The translations under genes were made by a program, and so were the position numbers. A stretch of 64,000 nt of DNA, taken from assembly GCA_016719785.1 (NCBI GenBank), contig JADJYJ010000017.1:62001-126000 (forward strand), read 5' to 3'. The notes below the pieces were generated by a model. It was not told the DNA's origin. It searched no databases and saw only the letters and a program-made list of their open reading frames with translations. Below, in pieces: positions 18,501 through 25,728 of the stretch. Source of the DNA: Candidatus Amarolinea dominans (GTDB taxonomy: Bacteria > Chloroflexota > Anaerolineae > SSC4 > Amarolineaceae). Each line of letters starts with the position of its first letter. Position 1 is the first letter of the stretch.

Positions 18501-18893
18501 GGCTGGGCGCCGGTTCCTGGCACTGTGGGCACCTTCCAGTTCCTGTCTGACTCCTTCGTCCTGGCTGTGGGCGCGCCCGACGCCAATGCCGCGACGGCCT
18601 GGCTGAAGATCGCCGGCTCCAAGTCGGGTCAGGAAGCGTTCAACCCTGTGAAGGGCTCGATCTGCGCCCGCACCGACTGTGACAAGACCCTCTTCGGTGA
18701 GTACCTGCAGTCGGCTATGGCCGATTGGGCCAGCAATACCGTGGTCGGCTCGCTGACGCATGGTGTGGTGGCCAACGACTCCTGGAAGTCAGAAATTGAC
18801 ACCGCGCTCGGCCTGTACATCGCCGACAGCAAGGCCGATGTCTTCCAGGCCGCTCTGGCTGCCGCCTGCAAGAGCTCCGGCACCTGCAAGTAA
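15504..18893 (+). CDS. Triple solute-binding lipoprotein: ChvE-ChvE-family 1 SBP fusion
   Basis: 1129 aa from GTG 15504, chosen for its good ribosome site and because it places the signal peptide correctly; lipobox LLSAC. Residues about 43-390 and 390-730 are two nearly identical periplasmic-binding domains of the ChvE/XylF type (LAVGIVLPTKDEPRWVQDE, GVKVIVICPQDGTAAAAA, ISYDRLIR), known to bind aldoses such as xylose, arabinose, galactose or glucose. From about residue 735 a different fold starts (VEVFSWWTGGGEAAGLDAMI, then NIEFVNAAVAGGAG), an extracellular family 1 binding domain like those serving CUT1 sugar importers. Both junctions are Gly/Ala/Pro linkers resembling lipoprotein spacers. 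Normally these are separate proteins of 350-430 aa. The genes that follow encode permeases of both transporter classes, so one polypeptide may serve two importers. Recent fusion or misassembly must be distinguished. Confidence 0.85.
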   Translation: MSKKSSLFVVITLLVLTATLLSACGGATVAPTVAPTAVKPASKLAVGIVLPTKDEPRWVQDETRFKEALTAAGYDAEILFSQGDSAKEKANVEALITKGVKVIVICPQDGTAAAAAADAARAAGIKVISYDRLIRDTDAVDYYVTFDSIAVGAQQAQYLVDNAKGAGNPLYLYAGAASDNNAFVFFEGAWGVLQPKIADGTFVIKNSSEAVGLQAKAKLTRDEQAKIIGQVTTNWDFNTAKNLAEANLTSAKTADKGNVFILAPNDGTARAIADVFGIDKDVKSYLVTGQDAEKASVQYIIDGKQSMTVFKDVRTLVKDAIGAAVALLEGKTPGAKGSYNNGKTDVPAIQSAVVTVDKANVKAALIDSGYYQAADFTGLAGGVAPAPTGKLAVGIVLPTKDEPRWVQDETRFKEALTAAGYDAEILFSQGDSAKEKANVEALITKGVKVIVICPQDGTAAAAAADAARAAGIKVISYDRLIRETDAVDYYVTFDSIAVGAQQAQYLVDNAKGAGNPLYLYAGAASDNNAFIFFEGAWGVLQPKIADGTFVIKNSSEAVGLQAKAKLTRDEQAKIIGQVTTNWDFNTAKNLAEANLTVAKAADKGNVFVLAPNDGTARAIADVFGIDKDVKSYLVTGQDAEKASVQYIIDGKQSMTVFKDVRTLVKDAIGAAVALLEGKTPTSKGSYNNGKADVPAIQSAVVTVDKANVKTALIDSGYYQAGDFTGLDAGGAAPPPASDKGKVEVFSWWTGGGEAAGLDAMIKIFKAQYPNIEFVNAAVAGGAGTNARAVLASRLQAGDPPDSWQGHAGQELIGTYVDGKQIQPLNDLYTAEGWLAVMPKTLIPLISKADSIYSVPVNIHRANVLWYNPKVLTDNKITVPTTVEEWITAMDTLKAAGVQPLALGEQWTKMHLFETVLLGSLGPEKYNGLWSGATDWTGADVTAALANYAKVLTYANTDSASLSWQDASQLVVNGDAAFNVMGDWAEGYFRELGKKPQADYGWAPVPGTVGTFQFLSDSFVLAVGAPDANAATAWLKIAGSKSGQEAFNPVKGSICARTDCDKTLFGEYLQSAMADWASNTVVGSLTHGVVANDSWKSEIDTALGLYIADSKADVFQAALAAACKSSGTCK
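15630..17682 (+). repeat. 1041-bp in-frame tandem duplication
   Basis: The segment starting at 15630 (AAGCTGGCAGTCGGCATC) recurs from 16671, an offset of exactly 347 codons. The two copies differ mostly by scattered silent changes and a handful of amino acids. Homology ends near 17682 in the linker before the third domain. Confidence 0.9.
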
Positions 18894-18974
18894 TGCAGTA
18901 AAATGCAGTAAAATGCAGTAAAATGCAGTGAAATGAGATGGTGCGGCTTCGCCCCGGCGAGGTCGCACCATCTC
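18891..18974 (+). repeat. 10-bp tandem repeats and hairpin between binding protein and permease
   Basis: Four units of (A/T)AATGCAGTA start at the stop codon (18891-18930). Next comes a perfect 11-bp stem, GAGATGGTGCG (18935-18945) with CGCACCATCTC (18964-18974). No U-tract follows. It is more likely an mRNA-stabilising or attenuating hairpin, lowering permease relative to binding-protein expression, than a full terminator. Confidence 0.55.
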
Positions 18975-19034
18975 GCCCAAAACCTCCGCGGCAGTGCAAC
19001 CAGCAACATCTGACCCACTGAAACGAGGTCCGAC

Positions 19035-19931
19035 ATGCTCCGTGCATTGAAGAACCGAGACCGCTATCTTTCGGTGCTCCTCATCTCGCCGTCAATCTTG
19101 GCGCTGCTCATTTTTGTCTATGGCTTCATCGCCTGGTCGGTACGCGTTTCACTGAGCAAATGGAAAGGCCTGAATCCAGATTTCACCTGGGTCGGGCTGG
19201 ATAACTACATCAAGCTCTTCTCCGATCCGCGTTTTCATGTTGACATTCGGAACACTCTCATCTTCACGGGTGTCTTCGTCATCGGGAGCATCCTCCTGGG
19301 CTTCGTGTTAGCCATCCTGTTGGACCAGGGCCTGAAAGGGGAAGGATTCTTCCGTAGCCTTTTCCTCTTCCCGATGGCTATTTCCTACATCGTGACCGGC
19401 GTGGTCTGGCGTTGGTTGATGAATCCCGCGACCGGTTCACGCACCAGCGGTTTCAACCTGCTGTTCGACACTCTGAATCTCGGTTTTCTCAAGAATGCCT
19501 GGCACACCACGCCTGAGTGGGGCATGGCTGCCATCGCGCTGGCTGCCATCTGGCAAATGTCCGGTTACACCATGGCCTTGTACCTGGCCGGTCTGCGCGC
19601 CATTCCACAAGAACTGCGCGAGGCGGCCCAGATTGACGGCGCCAACGAGGTTCAGATCTACCGTTATGTCATGTTGCCGTTACTGGCGCCGGTCACATTG
19701 AGTGCGCTCATCATCCTCGGCCATATGTCGCTCAAGGTCTTTGATCTGATCATCGCTATCGCCGGGAAGCAATTACCGCTCGATGTGCCCGCGATCTACA
19801 TGTGGCAAACAACGTTCGATGGGCTGTTCTACAGCCGCGGCGCCGCGATCGGTATCATGCTGCTGCTCAGCGTGGCGGTTCTGATCATTCCCTATATCCG
19901 CTACACCCTGAAGACGGAGACGGACCGATGA
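19035..19931 (+). CDS. CUT1 sugar ABC transporter permease, MalF type
   Basis: 298 aa with six predicted membrane segments. The conserved cytoplasmic EAA loop, LREAAQIDGANEVQIYRYVMLPLL, contacts the ATPase in CUT1 importers. It follows the binding-protein gene and overlaps the next permease by four bases (ATGA). No MalK/MsmK-type ATPase is present in the operon, so a shared ATPase elsewhere or the CUT2 ATPase downstream would have to energise it. The family usually imports oligosaccharides or glucose/mannose. Sugar not predictable here. Confidence 0.9.
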   Translation: MLRALKNRDRYLSVLLISPSILALLIFVYGFIAWSVRVSLSKWKGLNPDFTWVGLDNYIKLFSDPRFHVDIRNTLIFTGVFVIGSILLGFVLAILLDQGLKGEGFFRSLFLFPMAISYIVTGVVWRWLMNPATGSRTSGFNLLFDTLNLGFLKNAWHTTPEWGMAAIALAAIWQMSGYTMALYLAGLRAIPQELREAAQIDGANEVQIYRYVMLPLLAPVTLSALIILGHMSLKVFDLIIAIAGKQLPLDVPAIYMWQTTFDGLFYSRGAAIGIMLLLSVAVLIIPYIRYTLKTETDR

Positions 19932-20749
19932 CCAGCCGCTTCCGCCTCGGCAAGAACTGGTTGTACGTGCCCCTGATCCTCATGGCGATCTTCTACCTGA
20001 TCCCCATGTACGTCATGTTGGTGACCGGGTTCAAGAGCTTCGCCGAAATTGACCTGAAGACGATGTGGAATCTGCCCAACGGCATCCATTTCGACAACTT
20101 CCGCGAGGCCTTTGCCAAGCTCTCCCCATCGCTCTGGAACAGCTTCATGATGGTCATCCCGGCCGCGGTCATCTCCTCGATGCTTGGCTCACTCAACGGG
20201 TTCATCCTCGCCAAGTGGAAGTTTCGCGGCGCCGATTTCATTTTTCCGTTCATCCTGTTCGGCATGTTCATCCCCTACCAGTCCATTTTGATCCCCCTGG
20301 TCCAGTTCATGAGCGCAGCCGGGATCAAGGGGTTGCCGGGCCTGGCGTTGGCGCACATCATCTACGGCATTCCCATCACCACACTGACCTTCCGCAACTA
20401 CTACGCCGCGCTGCCGCAAGAACTCCTCGAAGCTGCCCAGATTGATGGCTCGACCATGTTAGGCATCTATCGGCACATCCTGTTGCCCATTTCACTGCCA
20501 AGCTTTGTGGTGGTCCTGATCTGGCAGTTCACATCGGCCTGGAATGACTTTCTCTTTGCGGTGATCCTAACCGGCAACAAGAACTGGCCGATCACGGTCG
20601 CGCTCAACAACATGGCTGGCAGTCAGATCATCGCCTGGAACGTGCAGATGGCGGGATCGCTTCTGACGGCGCTGCCGCCGCTGCTCATCTATATTTTCCT
20701 GGGACGCTACTTCTTGCGCGGGCTGCTTGCCGGTTCGCTCAAGGGTTAG
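19928..20749 (+). CDS. CUT1 sugar ABC transporter permease, MalG type
   Basis: 273 aa from ATG 19928, translationally coupled to the MalF-type gene. N-terminal membrane segment (WLYVPLILMAIFYLIPMYVMLV) and EAA loop LLEAAQIDGSTMLGIYRHILLPI. Typical length is 270-300. An in-frame start at 19802 would overlap the upstream gene by 130 bp and is rejected. It forms the heterodimeric channel with the upstream permease. Confidence 0.9.
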   Translation: MTSRFRLGKNWLYVPLILMAIFYLIPMYVMLVTGFKSFAEIDLKTMWNLPNGIHFDNFREAFAKLSPSLWNSFMMVIPAAVISSMLGSLNGFILAKWKFRGADFIFPFILFGMFIPYQSILIPLVQFMSAAGIKGLPGLALAHIIYGIPITTLTFRNYYAALPQELLEAAQIDGSTMLGIYRHILLPISLPSFVVVLIWQFTSAWNDFLFAVILTGNKNWPITVALNNMAGSQIIAWNVQMAGSLLTALPPLLIYIFLGRYFLRGLLAGSLKG

Positions 20750-20802
20750 TCTTCTCATCAGTTGATCAGTTGTCCCAACATTTCTATTGAGCCGGAGGTG
20801 CT

Positions 20803-22323
20803 ATGAGTATACCAATCCTCGAGATGAAAAACATCACCAAGGAGTTCCCCGGCGTGAAGGCGCTCAGCAACGTCAGCTTTCGCGTCGCCCAGGGGGAAAT
20901 CCACTGTCTTGTCGGCGAAAACGGCGCCGGCAAATCAACCCTGATGAAAGTCCTGAGCGGTGTGTGGCCCTATGGGTCCTACACCGGCGAGATCTTCATC
21001 AACGGGCAGCCGCAGCGTTACAAACACATCAACGACAGCGAAAAGGCCGGCATTGCAATTATTTATCAGGAACTGGCGCTGATCCCCGAACTGACCGTCT
21101 ACGAAAACATCTTCATCGGCCATGAGATCCGCAACGGCTTCACGGTTGACTGGAATGAGACCATCAAGCGCGCCGGCGAGATGTTGAAGAAGGTGAAGCT
21201 CGATGTCAACCCGGCCGCAAAGGTCAAGGACCTGGGGGTCGGCAAGCAGCAGTTGATCGAAATCGCCAAGGCGCTGAGCCGTGACGTCAAGATCCTGATC
21301 TTGGACGAGCCGACCGCAGCCTTGAACGAGAATGACAGCGACAACCTGCTCAATCTGCTGCGCGGCCTGCGGGAGCAGGGCGTCACCTGCATCATGATCT
21401 CGCACAAACTAAAAGAGGTCATCGCCATCGCGGATTCGGTCACGGTGTTGCGGGACGGTCAGACCGTCTGCTCGTTGGATGCCCACAAGGGCGAAGTAAG
21501 TGAGAATGTGCTGATCAAGCACATGGTGGGCCGTGAAATTGACAACATTTATCCCAAACGCAAACACGTGCGCTCGGAAGATGTCGTGCTCGAAGTCAAG
21601 GGTTGGAACGCCTACAGCCCGGCGCTCGGCCGAAATATCCTCAGGGATGTCAGTTTCAACGTAAAAAGAGGCGAGATCATTGGGTTTGCCGGGCTGATGG
21701 GCGCAGGACGCACCGAACTGGCCCTGAGCATCTTCGGCAACCCGGACGGCTACCGGCTCAGTGGCGACCTCTCCATCAAGGGCAGGAAGCGGCACATTGC
21801 CAACCCCCGGGATGCCATCAACGCGGGCATCGCCTACGTCTCCGAAGATCGCAAGGGCGATGGGCTGATCCTGATCCAGGACGTGAAGCAGAATATCACC
21901 CTCGCCAACCTGGAAGAGATCGCTAACCGGGGCGTTGTTGACAACCAGGCCGAAATCAAGGTGGCAACCGAGTACAAGACCTCGCTCAACATCAAGACGC
22001 CGAGCATCGAGCAGAAAGTCAGCAATCTGAGCGGAGGCAACCAGCAGAAGGTCTCGTTGGGCAAGTGGCTGTTTGTCAAGCCCGACGTGATGATCCTGGA
22101 CGAGCCGACGCGCGGGATTGACGTCGGCGCGAAGTATGAGATCTACACCCTCATGAACCGGCTGGTGGAGCAGGGCATGAGCATCATCATGATCTCGTCC
22201 GAGCTACCCGAAGTGCTGGGGATGAGCGATCGCGTGTATGTCGTCGCTTCCGGCCGAATTGCCGGTGAGATGCCGACCGAAGAGGCGACCCAGGAAAAGA
22301 TCATGCACCTGGCAACCAACTAA
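20803..22323 (+). CDS. mmsA: CUT2 sugar ABC transporter double ATP-binding protein (MmsA/GguA/XylG type)
   Basis: 506 aa with two ABC cassettes. First: Walker A GENGAGKST, Walker B ILILDEPTAAL, but a divergent signature (LGVGKQQLIEIAKAL). Second: degenerate Walker A GLMGAGRTE, canonical signature LSGGNQQK and Walker B VMILDEPTRGIDVG. This pattern is characteristic of CUT2 monosaccharide ATPases. Length and motifs match the proteins that accompany ChvE (MmsA, formerly GguA). It has a Shine-Dalgarno GGAGG and a 53-bp gap from the CUT1 permease. It supplies the energy for the permease at 22335 and is the only ATPase in the operon. Confidence 0.92.
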   Translation: MSIPILEMKNITKEFPGVKALSNVSFRVAQGEIHCLVGENGAGKSTLMKVLSGVWPYGSYTGEIFINGQPQRYKHINDSEKAGIAIIYQELALIPELTVYENIFIGHEIRNGFTVDWNETIKRAGEMLKKVKLDVNPAAKVKDLGVGKQQLIEIAKALSRDVKILILDEPTAALNENDSDNLLNLLRGLREQGVTCIMISHKLKEVIAIADSVTVLRDGQTVCSLDAHKGEVSENVLIKHMVGREIDNIYPKRKHVRSEDVVLEVKGWNAYSPALGRNILRDVSFNVKRGEIIGFAGLMGAGRTELALSIFGNPDGYRLSGDLSIKGRKRHIANPRDAINAGIAYVSEDRKGDGLILIQDVKQNITLANLEEIANRGVVDNQAEIKVATEYKTSLNIKTPSIEQKVSNLSGGNQQKVSLGKWLFVKPDVMILDEPTRGIDVGAKYEIYTLMNRLVEQGMSIIMISSELPEVLGMSDRVYVVASGRIAGEMPTEEATQEKIMHLATN

Positions 22324-22334
22324 GGAGATTATCC

Positions 22335-23516
22335 ATGTTCCTGCAGAATCTACAGAAGACACTGAAGCAGAATATCCGTGAATATGGCATGTATATTGCC
22401 TTGTTCCTGATCATGGCGATCTTCGCCGTCACGACCAAAGGCACCTTCGTCTCGTCACGGAACTTGAGCAACCTGTTGAACCAGACCGGCTACATCGCCG
22501 TCCTGGCGGTCGGCATGACGCTGGTCATCGTCATCCGGCACATTGATCTTTCGGTCGGTTTCCTGGCGGGCTTCCTCGGCGCGATCGCGGCGATTGCCCT
22601 GGTGTCCTGGAAGCTGCCGGTCATTGCCGTCATCCCGCTCGTGTTGGCGCTCGGCATCGTGGGCGGACTGATCACCGCCTATCCGGTGGCTAAGCTGGGT
22701 ATCCCCTCCTTCGTAGCCTCGTTGGCCGGCTGGTTGATCTACCGCGGCCTGCTGCTGCTGGTCACCCAGAGCACAGGCACGATCATCGTGCCGGACAAGG
22801 CCTTCAACGCTATCGGCAACGGCTTCATCCCCGACATCCCCGGTCTCACCAACGTCTTGCCCGGCATGCACAAGCTGACGCTGCTCCTGGGCGTGGTGGG
22901 CGTCGTCTTCTATGTCATCAGCTCACTGAACGATCGTAAGAAGAAGCAAGCCTACAACTTCGAAGTCCTGCCGCCGGATATTTTCGTCCTGCAGATGGTC
23001 TCCATATCGGCGCTGCTGGCTGGCGTCGTCTGGGTGCTGGCAAACTACAACGGCATTTCGTGGACGGTGGTGGTGATGCTGCTCGTGGTGGCGATCTATC
23101 ACTTCGTCACGACGCAGACGGTGCTGGGCCGGCACATCTACGCGGTCGGCGGCAACCCCGAGGCGGCCGAACTCAGCGGCATCAGCGTCCAGCGGATCAC
23201 CTACATCGTCTTCGGCTCGATGGGCCTGATGTCGGCCTTATCGGGCATCCTGTTCACCTCCCGCTTGCAGTCGGCCACCACAACGGCCGGCACCCTGTTC
23301 GAACTGGACGCCATTGCCGCGGCCTACGTCGGCGGCGTCTCCGCGGCCGGCGGCGTTGGCAAGGTCATCGGCTCGATCGTCGGCGCGTTGGTGATGCTCT
23401 CGCTGACCAGCGGCATGAACCTGATGGGCATCGGCATCGCGCCGCAGTACATCGTCCGCGGCCTCGTGCTGGTAGCCGCCGTAATCTTCGACGTGACCAC
23501 GCGGAATAGGGGGTAG
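22335..23516 (+). CDS. mmsB: CUT2 sugar ABC transporter permease (MmsB/GguB/XylH type)
   Basis: 393 aa, eight to ten membrane segments. The conserved GMTLVIVIRHIDLSVG segment and AVGGNPEAAELSGI motif are diagnostic of CUT2 permeases. The central cytoplasmic stretch NDRKKKQAYNFEV matches the longer MmsB/XylH subgroup. It starts 11 bp after mmsA with an AAGGAG site. Together with mmsA and the ChvE domains of the first gene it would form a complete ChvE-type monosaccharide importer. Confidence 0.92.
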   Translation: MFLQNLQKTLKQNIREYGMYIALFLIMAIFAVTTKGTFVSSRNLSNLLNQTGYIAVLAVGMTLVIVIRHIDLSVGFLAGFLGAIAAIALVSWKLPVIAVIPLVLALGIVGGLITAYPVAKLGIPSFVASLAGWLIYRGLLLLVTQSTGTIIVPDKAFNAIGNGFIPDIPGLTNVLPGMHKLTLLLGVVGVVFYVISSLNDRKKKQAYNFEVLPPDIFVLQMVSISALLAGVVWVLANYNGISWTVVVMLLVVAIYHFVTTQTVLGRHIYAVGGNPEAAELSGISVQRITYIVFGSMGLMSALSGILFTSRLQSATTTAGTLFELDAIAAAYVGGVSAAGGVGKVIGSIVGALVMLSLTSGMNLMGIGIAPQYIVRGLVLVAAVIFDVTTRNRG

Positions 23517-23742
23517 AGATCGGAGATCGGAGATCGGGGATCGGAGATCGGAGATCGGGGTTCGTGGAAGAAGGGAGATTTCTGGTCTCCAGTCTCCAAT
23601 CTCACTTTCAACCACAAATCAACCGCCCTCCACGTAGGTCTGCGGTCTCTGATCTCCGGTCTCTGGCCTAACGCCTCACTTCCAACCACAAATCAACCGC
23701 CCTCCACGTAGATCTCCGGTCTCCAATCTCCGGTCTCCGGTC
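23517..23742. repeat. Array of GATCGGAGATC-type dispersed repeats
   Basis: Starting right at the mmsB stop are runs of GAGATCGGAGATCGGGGATC, then GGGTTCGTGGAAGAAGGGAG, then GTCTCCAGTCTCCAATCTC. A second module then repeats AACCACAAATCAACCGCCCT at 23610 and 23685. Left and right arms are partly complementary (GGAGATC with GATCTCC), so the array can form long hairpins. No gene is supported. Confidence 0.75.
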
Positions 23743-24660
23743 TTACTCACTCACCCGCGTGATCTGCCGGTAGGCCAGCGTCCACGTGGCCGAGGTGAAG
23801 GTTTGGACGATGGCGCCCACCACACTGAAGATGACGACACCGACCAGCAGGCCACCGCACATCGTGATGATGGCGAGGGCGCCGGGGTCGTTATTGCCAA
23901 CGAGGGCCATCACCGGCAGCGCCATCGCCAGGATGCCGCCGATGATGATGGCGGCGAAGATGCCTCCAATCACCAGGAAGATCAACCAGAAGACAATGGT
24001 GGGGCCGAGGTTGGTCTTGAGCACCTGCCAGCCGCGCTTGAACGCATCGATCCAGCCCTTGCCTTCCAGGATGGCTGCGCGCTCGGCGTAGATCTGAATC
24101 TGACTCAGAACCACCGCCAGCACAAGGACGACGCAGGCCAGGGGAATCAGACAGGCCAGCGCGGGGAGGATGACGGCCAGTGCTCGTTCTGGCGCGTCGA
24201 AATCGAAGTTGAAGCCCGCGCCCGCAATGACCGCGATCCCCAGACCAATCAGCGCCACGAGGGTGATGATGATCGGTAAGCCGGCCAGGAACCCAACGCC
24301 GAAGATCGTCCAGAAACGGCTGAGGCCCACGCGCCAGGCGCTGCCGAAGGTGGTGCGCCCCTCGTCTTCCACCTGCTGCACCCCGGCAATCAGCGCGCCG
24401 CGGCTGATGATCGAGAGCACCCAGAACACCAGGGCAATGATCAACGCCACGCAGACCAGGGCGATAATCAGCCCGCCGATCTCCGGCGAGATATCGAAAT
24501 CGGGAAAACCGCCGGGGCCGCGGCTGTTGTCCATACCGCTGCTGCCGCCGCCCCCACTACCCCCGCCGCTCCCCAGCGAAGCCAGGAAGCCAAAAATCCA
24601 CAACACCTTCCAGCGCCAGGTAATCTGCCAAGCGCGACTAAAAATCTTCCCGTAATCCAT
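23743..24660 (-). CDS. Polytopic membrane protein of unknown function
   Basis: 305 aa from ATG 24660, preceded by AAGGAGG six bases upstream; a GTG one codon earlier is less likely. N-terminus MDYGKIFSRAWQITWRWKVLWIFGFLASL, then a Gly/Ser-rich loop (GSGGGSGGGGSSGMD) and about five further membrane segments. The central EGKGWIDAFKRGWQVLKTNLG resembles the DUF975/glycerophosphodiesterase-membrane-domain style of proteins, but I cannot assign a family firmly. It is bracketed by GATC-repeat arrays on both sides and stands alone. Confidence 0.7.
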   Translation of the reverse strand: MDYGKIFSRAWQITWRWKVLWIFGFLASLGSGGGSGGGGSSGMDNSRGPGGFPDFDISPEIGGLIIALVCVALIIALVFWVLSIISRGALIAGVQQVEDEGRTTFGSAWRVGLSRFWTIFGVGFLAGLPIIITLVALIGLGIAVIAGAGFNFDFDAPERALAVILPALACLIPLACVVLVLAVVLSQIQIYAERAAILEGKGWIDAFKRGWQVLKTNLGPTIVFWLIFLVIGGIFAAIIIGGILAMALPVMALVGNNDPGALAIITMCGGLLVGVVIFSVVGAIVQTFTSATWTLAYRQITRVSE

Positions 24661-24663
24661 CAC

Positions 24664-24900
24664 CTACCTCCTTCAATCCTTTCCCATGGCGGATGAAAAT
24701 ACAAACAAAGTGCAAAGTGCAAAGGCCGGAGACCGGAGACCGGGAAAGCTCCCTTCTTCCACGAAACCCGATCTCTGATCTCTGATCTCTGATCTCTGAT
24801 TTCTGATCTCCCCCAGACCAGAGACCTGAAACTTCAACTCACACAACTCCCTTCTTCCACACACCTGATCTCCGATCTCTGATCTCTAATCTCTCTCCTT
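24664..24900. repeat. Second GATC-repeat array, inverted relative to the first
   Basis: Contains CGGAGACCGGAGACCGGG, CCCTTCTTCCACGAAACCCG, repeated GATCTCTGATCTCTGATC and a partial second module (CAACTCCCTTCTTCCACAC). It is the reverse complement of the family seen at 2532 and 23517. It sits downstream of the flxA stop. Confidence 0.75.
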
Positions 24901-25728
24901 TCAGAACGTCTCCAGGAACCGCTGGATCTGGTCGAAGCGGAAGACCGGACCGTCCTGGCAGATATACTGATCGCCGACGTTACAGCGCCCACACTTGCCC
25001 AGGCCGCATTTCATCTTGCCCTCCAGCGTCGTGATGATCTGCTCCGGTCGAAAGCCCAGACGCGTCAGCTCCTTGAGCACGAATTTTATCATAATTGGGG
25101 GGCCACAGGTAATGGCGAGCGCTCCATCCGGGCTGGGCGCCACACGCGTCAGCGCCTCGGTGATCAGCCCCACGTTGCCCTGCCAGGTCGCGTCGCCCCG
25201 ATCCACGGTAACATGCACCGTGGTGCGCGGCGCGGCGGCCCATTCGTCGTACTCCTCGCGGAAACAGAGCAGATCAGGCCCGCGCGCGGCGCAAAAGATC
25301 TCCAGGTCGCCATACGCGGCGCGCTGATCGAGGATTTCCTGGATCAGGGGCCGCAGAGGCGCCAGGCCGATGCCGCCGCCCAGGATGATGAGGCGCGGCC
25401 CTTTCAGTTCTTCCAACGGGAACCCGTGCCCCATCGGCCCGCGCACGCCCACCAGGTCGCCGGGCAACATGTCATGCAGCGCGTTGGTGACGCTGCCGAT
25501 GCGCTGGACGGCAAACTCCACCTGCCCGTGACTGCGCGCCTCACTCACCGCCAGGCCAAAGGGCGCTTCACCGACACCGAAGGCAGACAGAAAGCCGAAC
25601 TGGCCCGGTGCATAATGAAAAGCGGGCGGCGTTTCTTCGACAAAGCGACAGCGGAAGAGCTTGATGCCGCTCGCCAGGTCACGCGCGGCCGTAATCTCAG
25701 CCAGGTAAGGCAGATACGGATTGTTCAT
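24901..25728 (-). CDS. flxA: FAD/NAD(P)-binding electron-transfer subunit (FlxA-like)
   Basis: 275 aa. An N-terminal ferredoxin-reductase-type FAD domain (FHYAPGQFGFLSAFG) and NAD-binding domain (LIILGGGIGLAPLRPLI, then AITCGPPIMI) are followed by a C-terminal Cys cluster (MKCGLGKCGRCN with a later YICQDGPVF) that binds a [2Fe-2S] centre as in PyrK and hydrogenase/sulfhydrogenase gamma subunits. In Hdr-Flx complexes FlxA oxidises NADH and feeds HdrA. It overlaps flxB by four bases and is the last gene of the operon. Confidence 0.85.
   Translation of the reverse strand: MNNPYLPYLAEITAARDLASGIKLFRCRFVEETPPAFHYAPGQFGFLSAFGVGEAPFGLAVSEARSHGQVEFAVQRIGSVTNALHDMLPGDLVGVRGPMGHGFPLEELKGPRLIILGGGIGLAPLRPLIQEILDQRAAYGDLEIFCAARGPDLLCFREEYDEWAAAPRTTVHVTVDRGDATWQGNVGLITEALTRVAPSPDGALAITCGPPIMIKFVLKELTRLGFRPEQIITTLEGKMKCGLGKCGRCNVGDQYICQDGPVFRFDQIQRFLETF

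Noticed and set aside
18891..18930. CRISPR array
   Set aside because: Repeats are 10 bp, contiguous and without spacers. No cas genes or spaced repeats occur anywhere in the window.
23517..23742. CRISPR-like repeats
   Set aside because: Repeats are very short, adjacent and degenerate, with no unique spacers of constant length.
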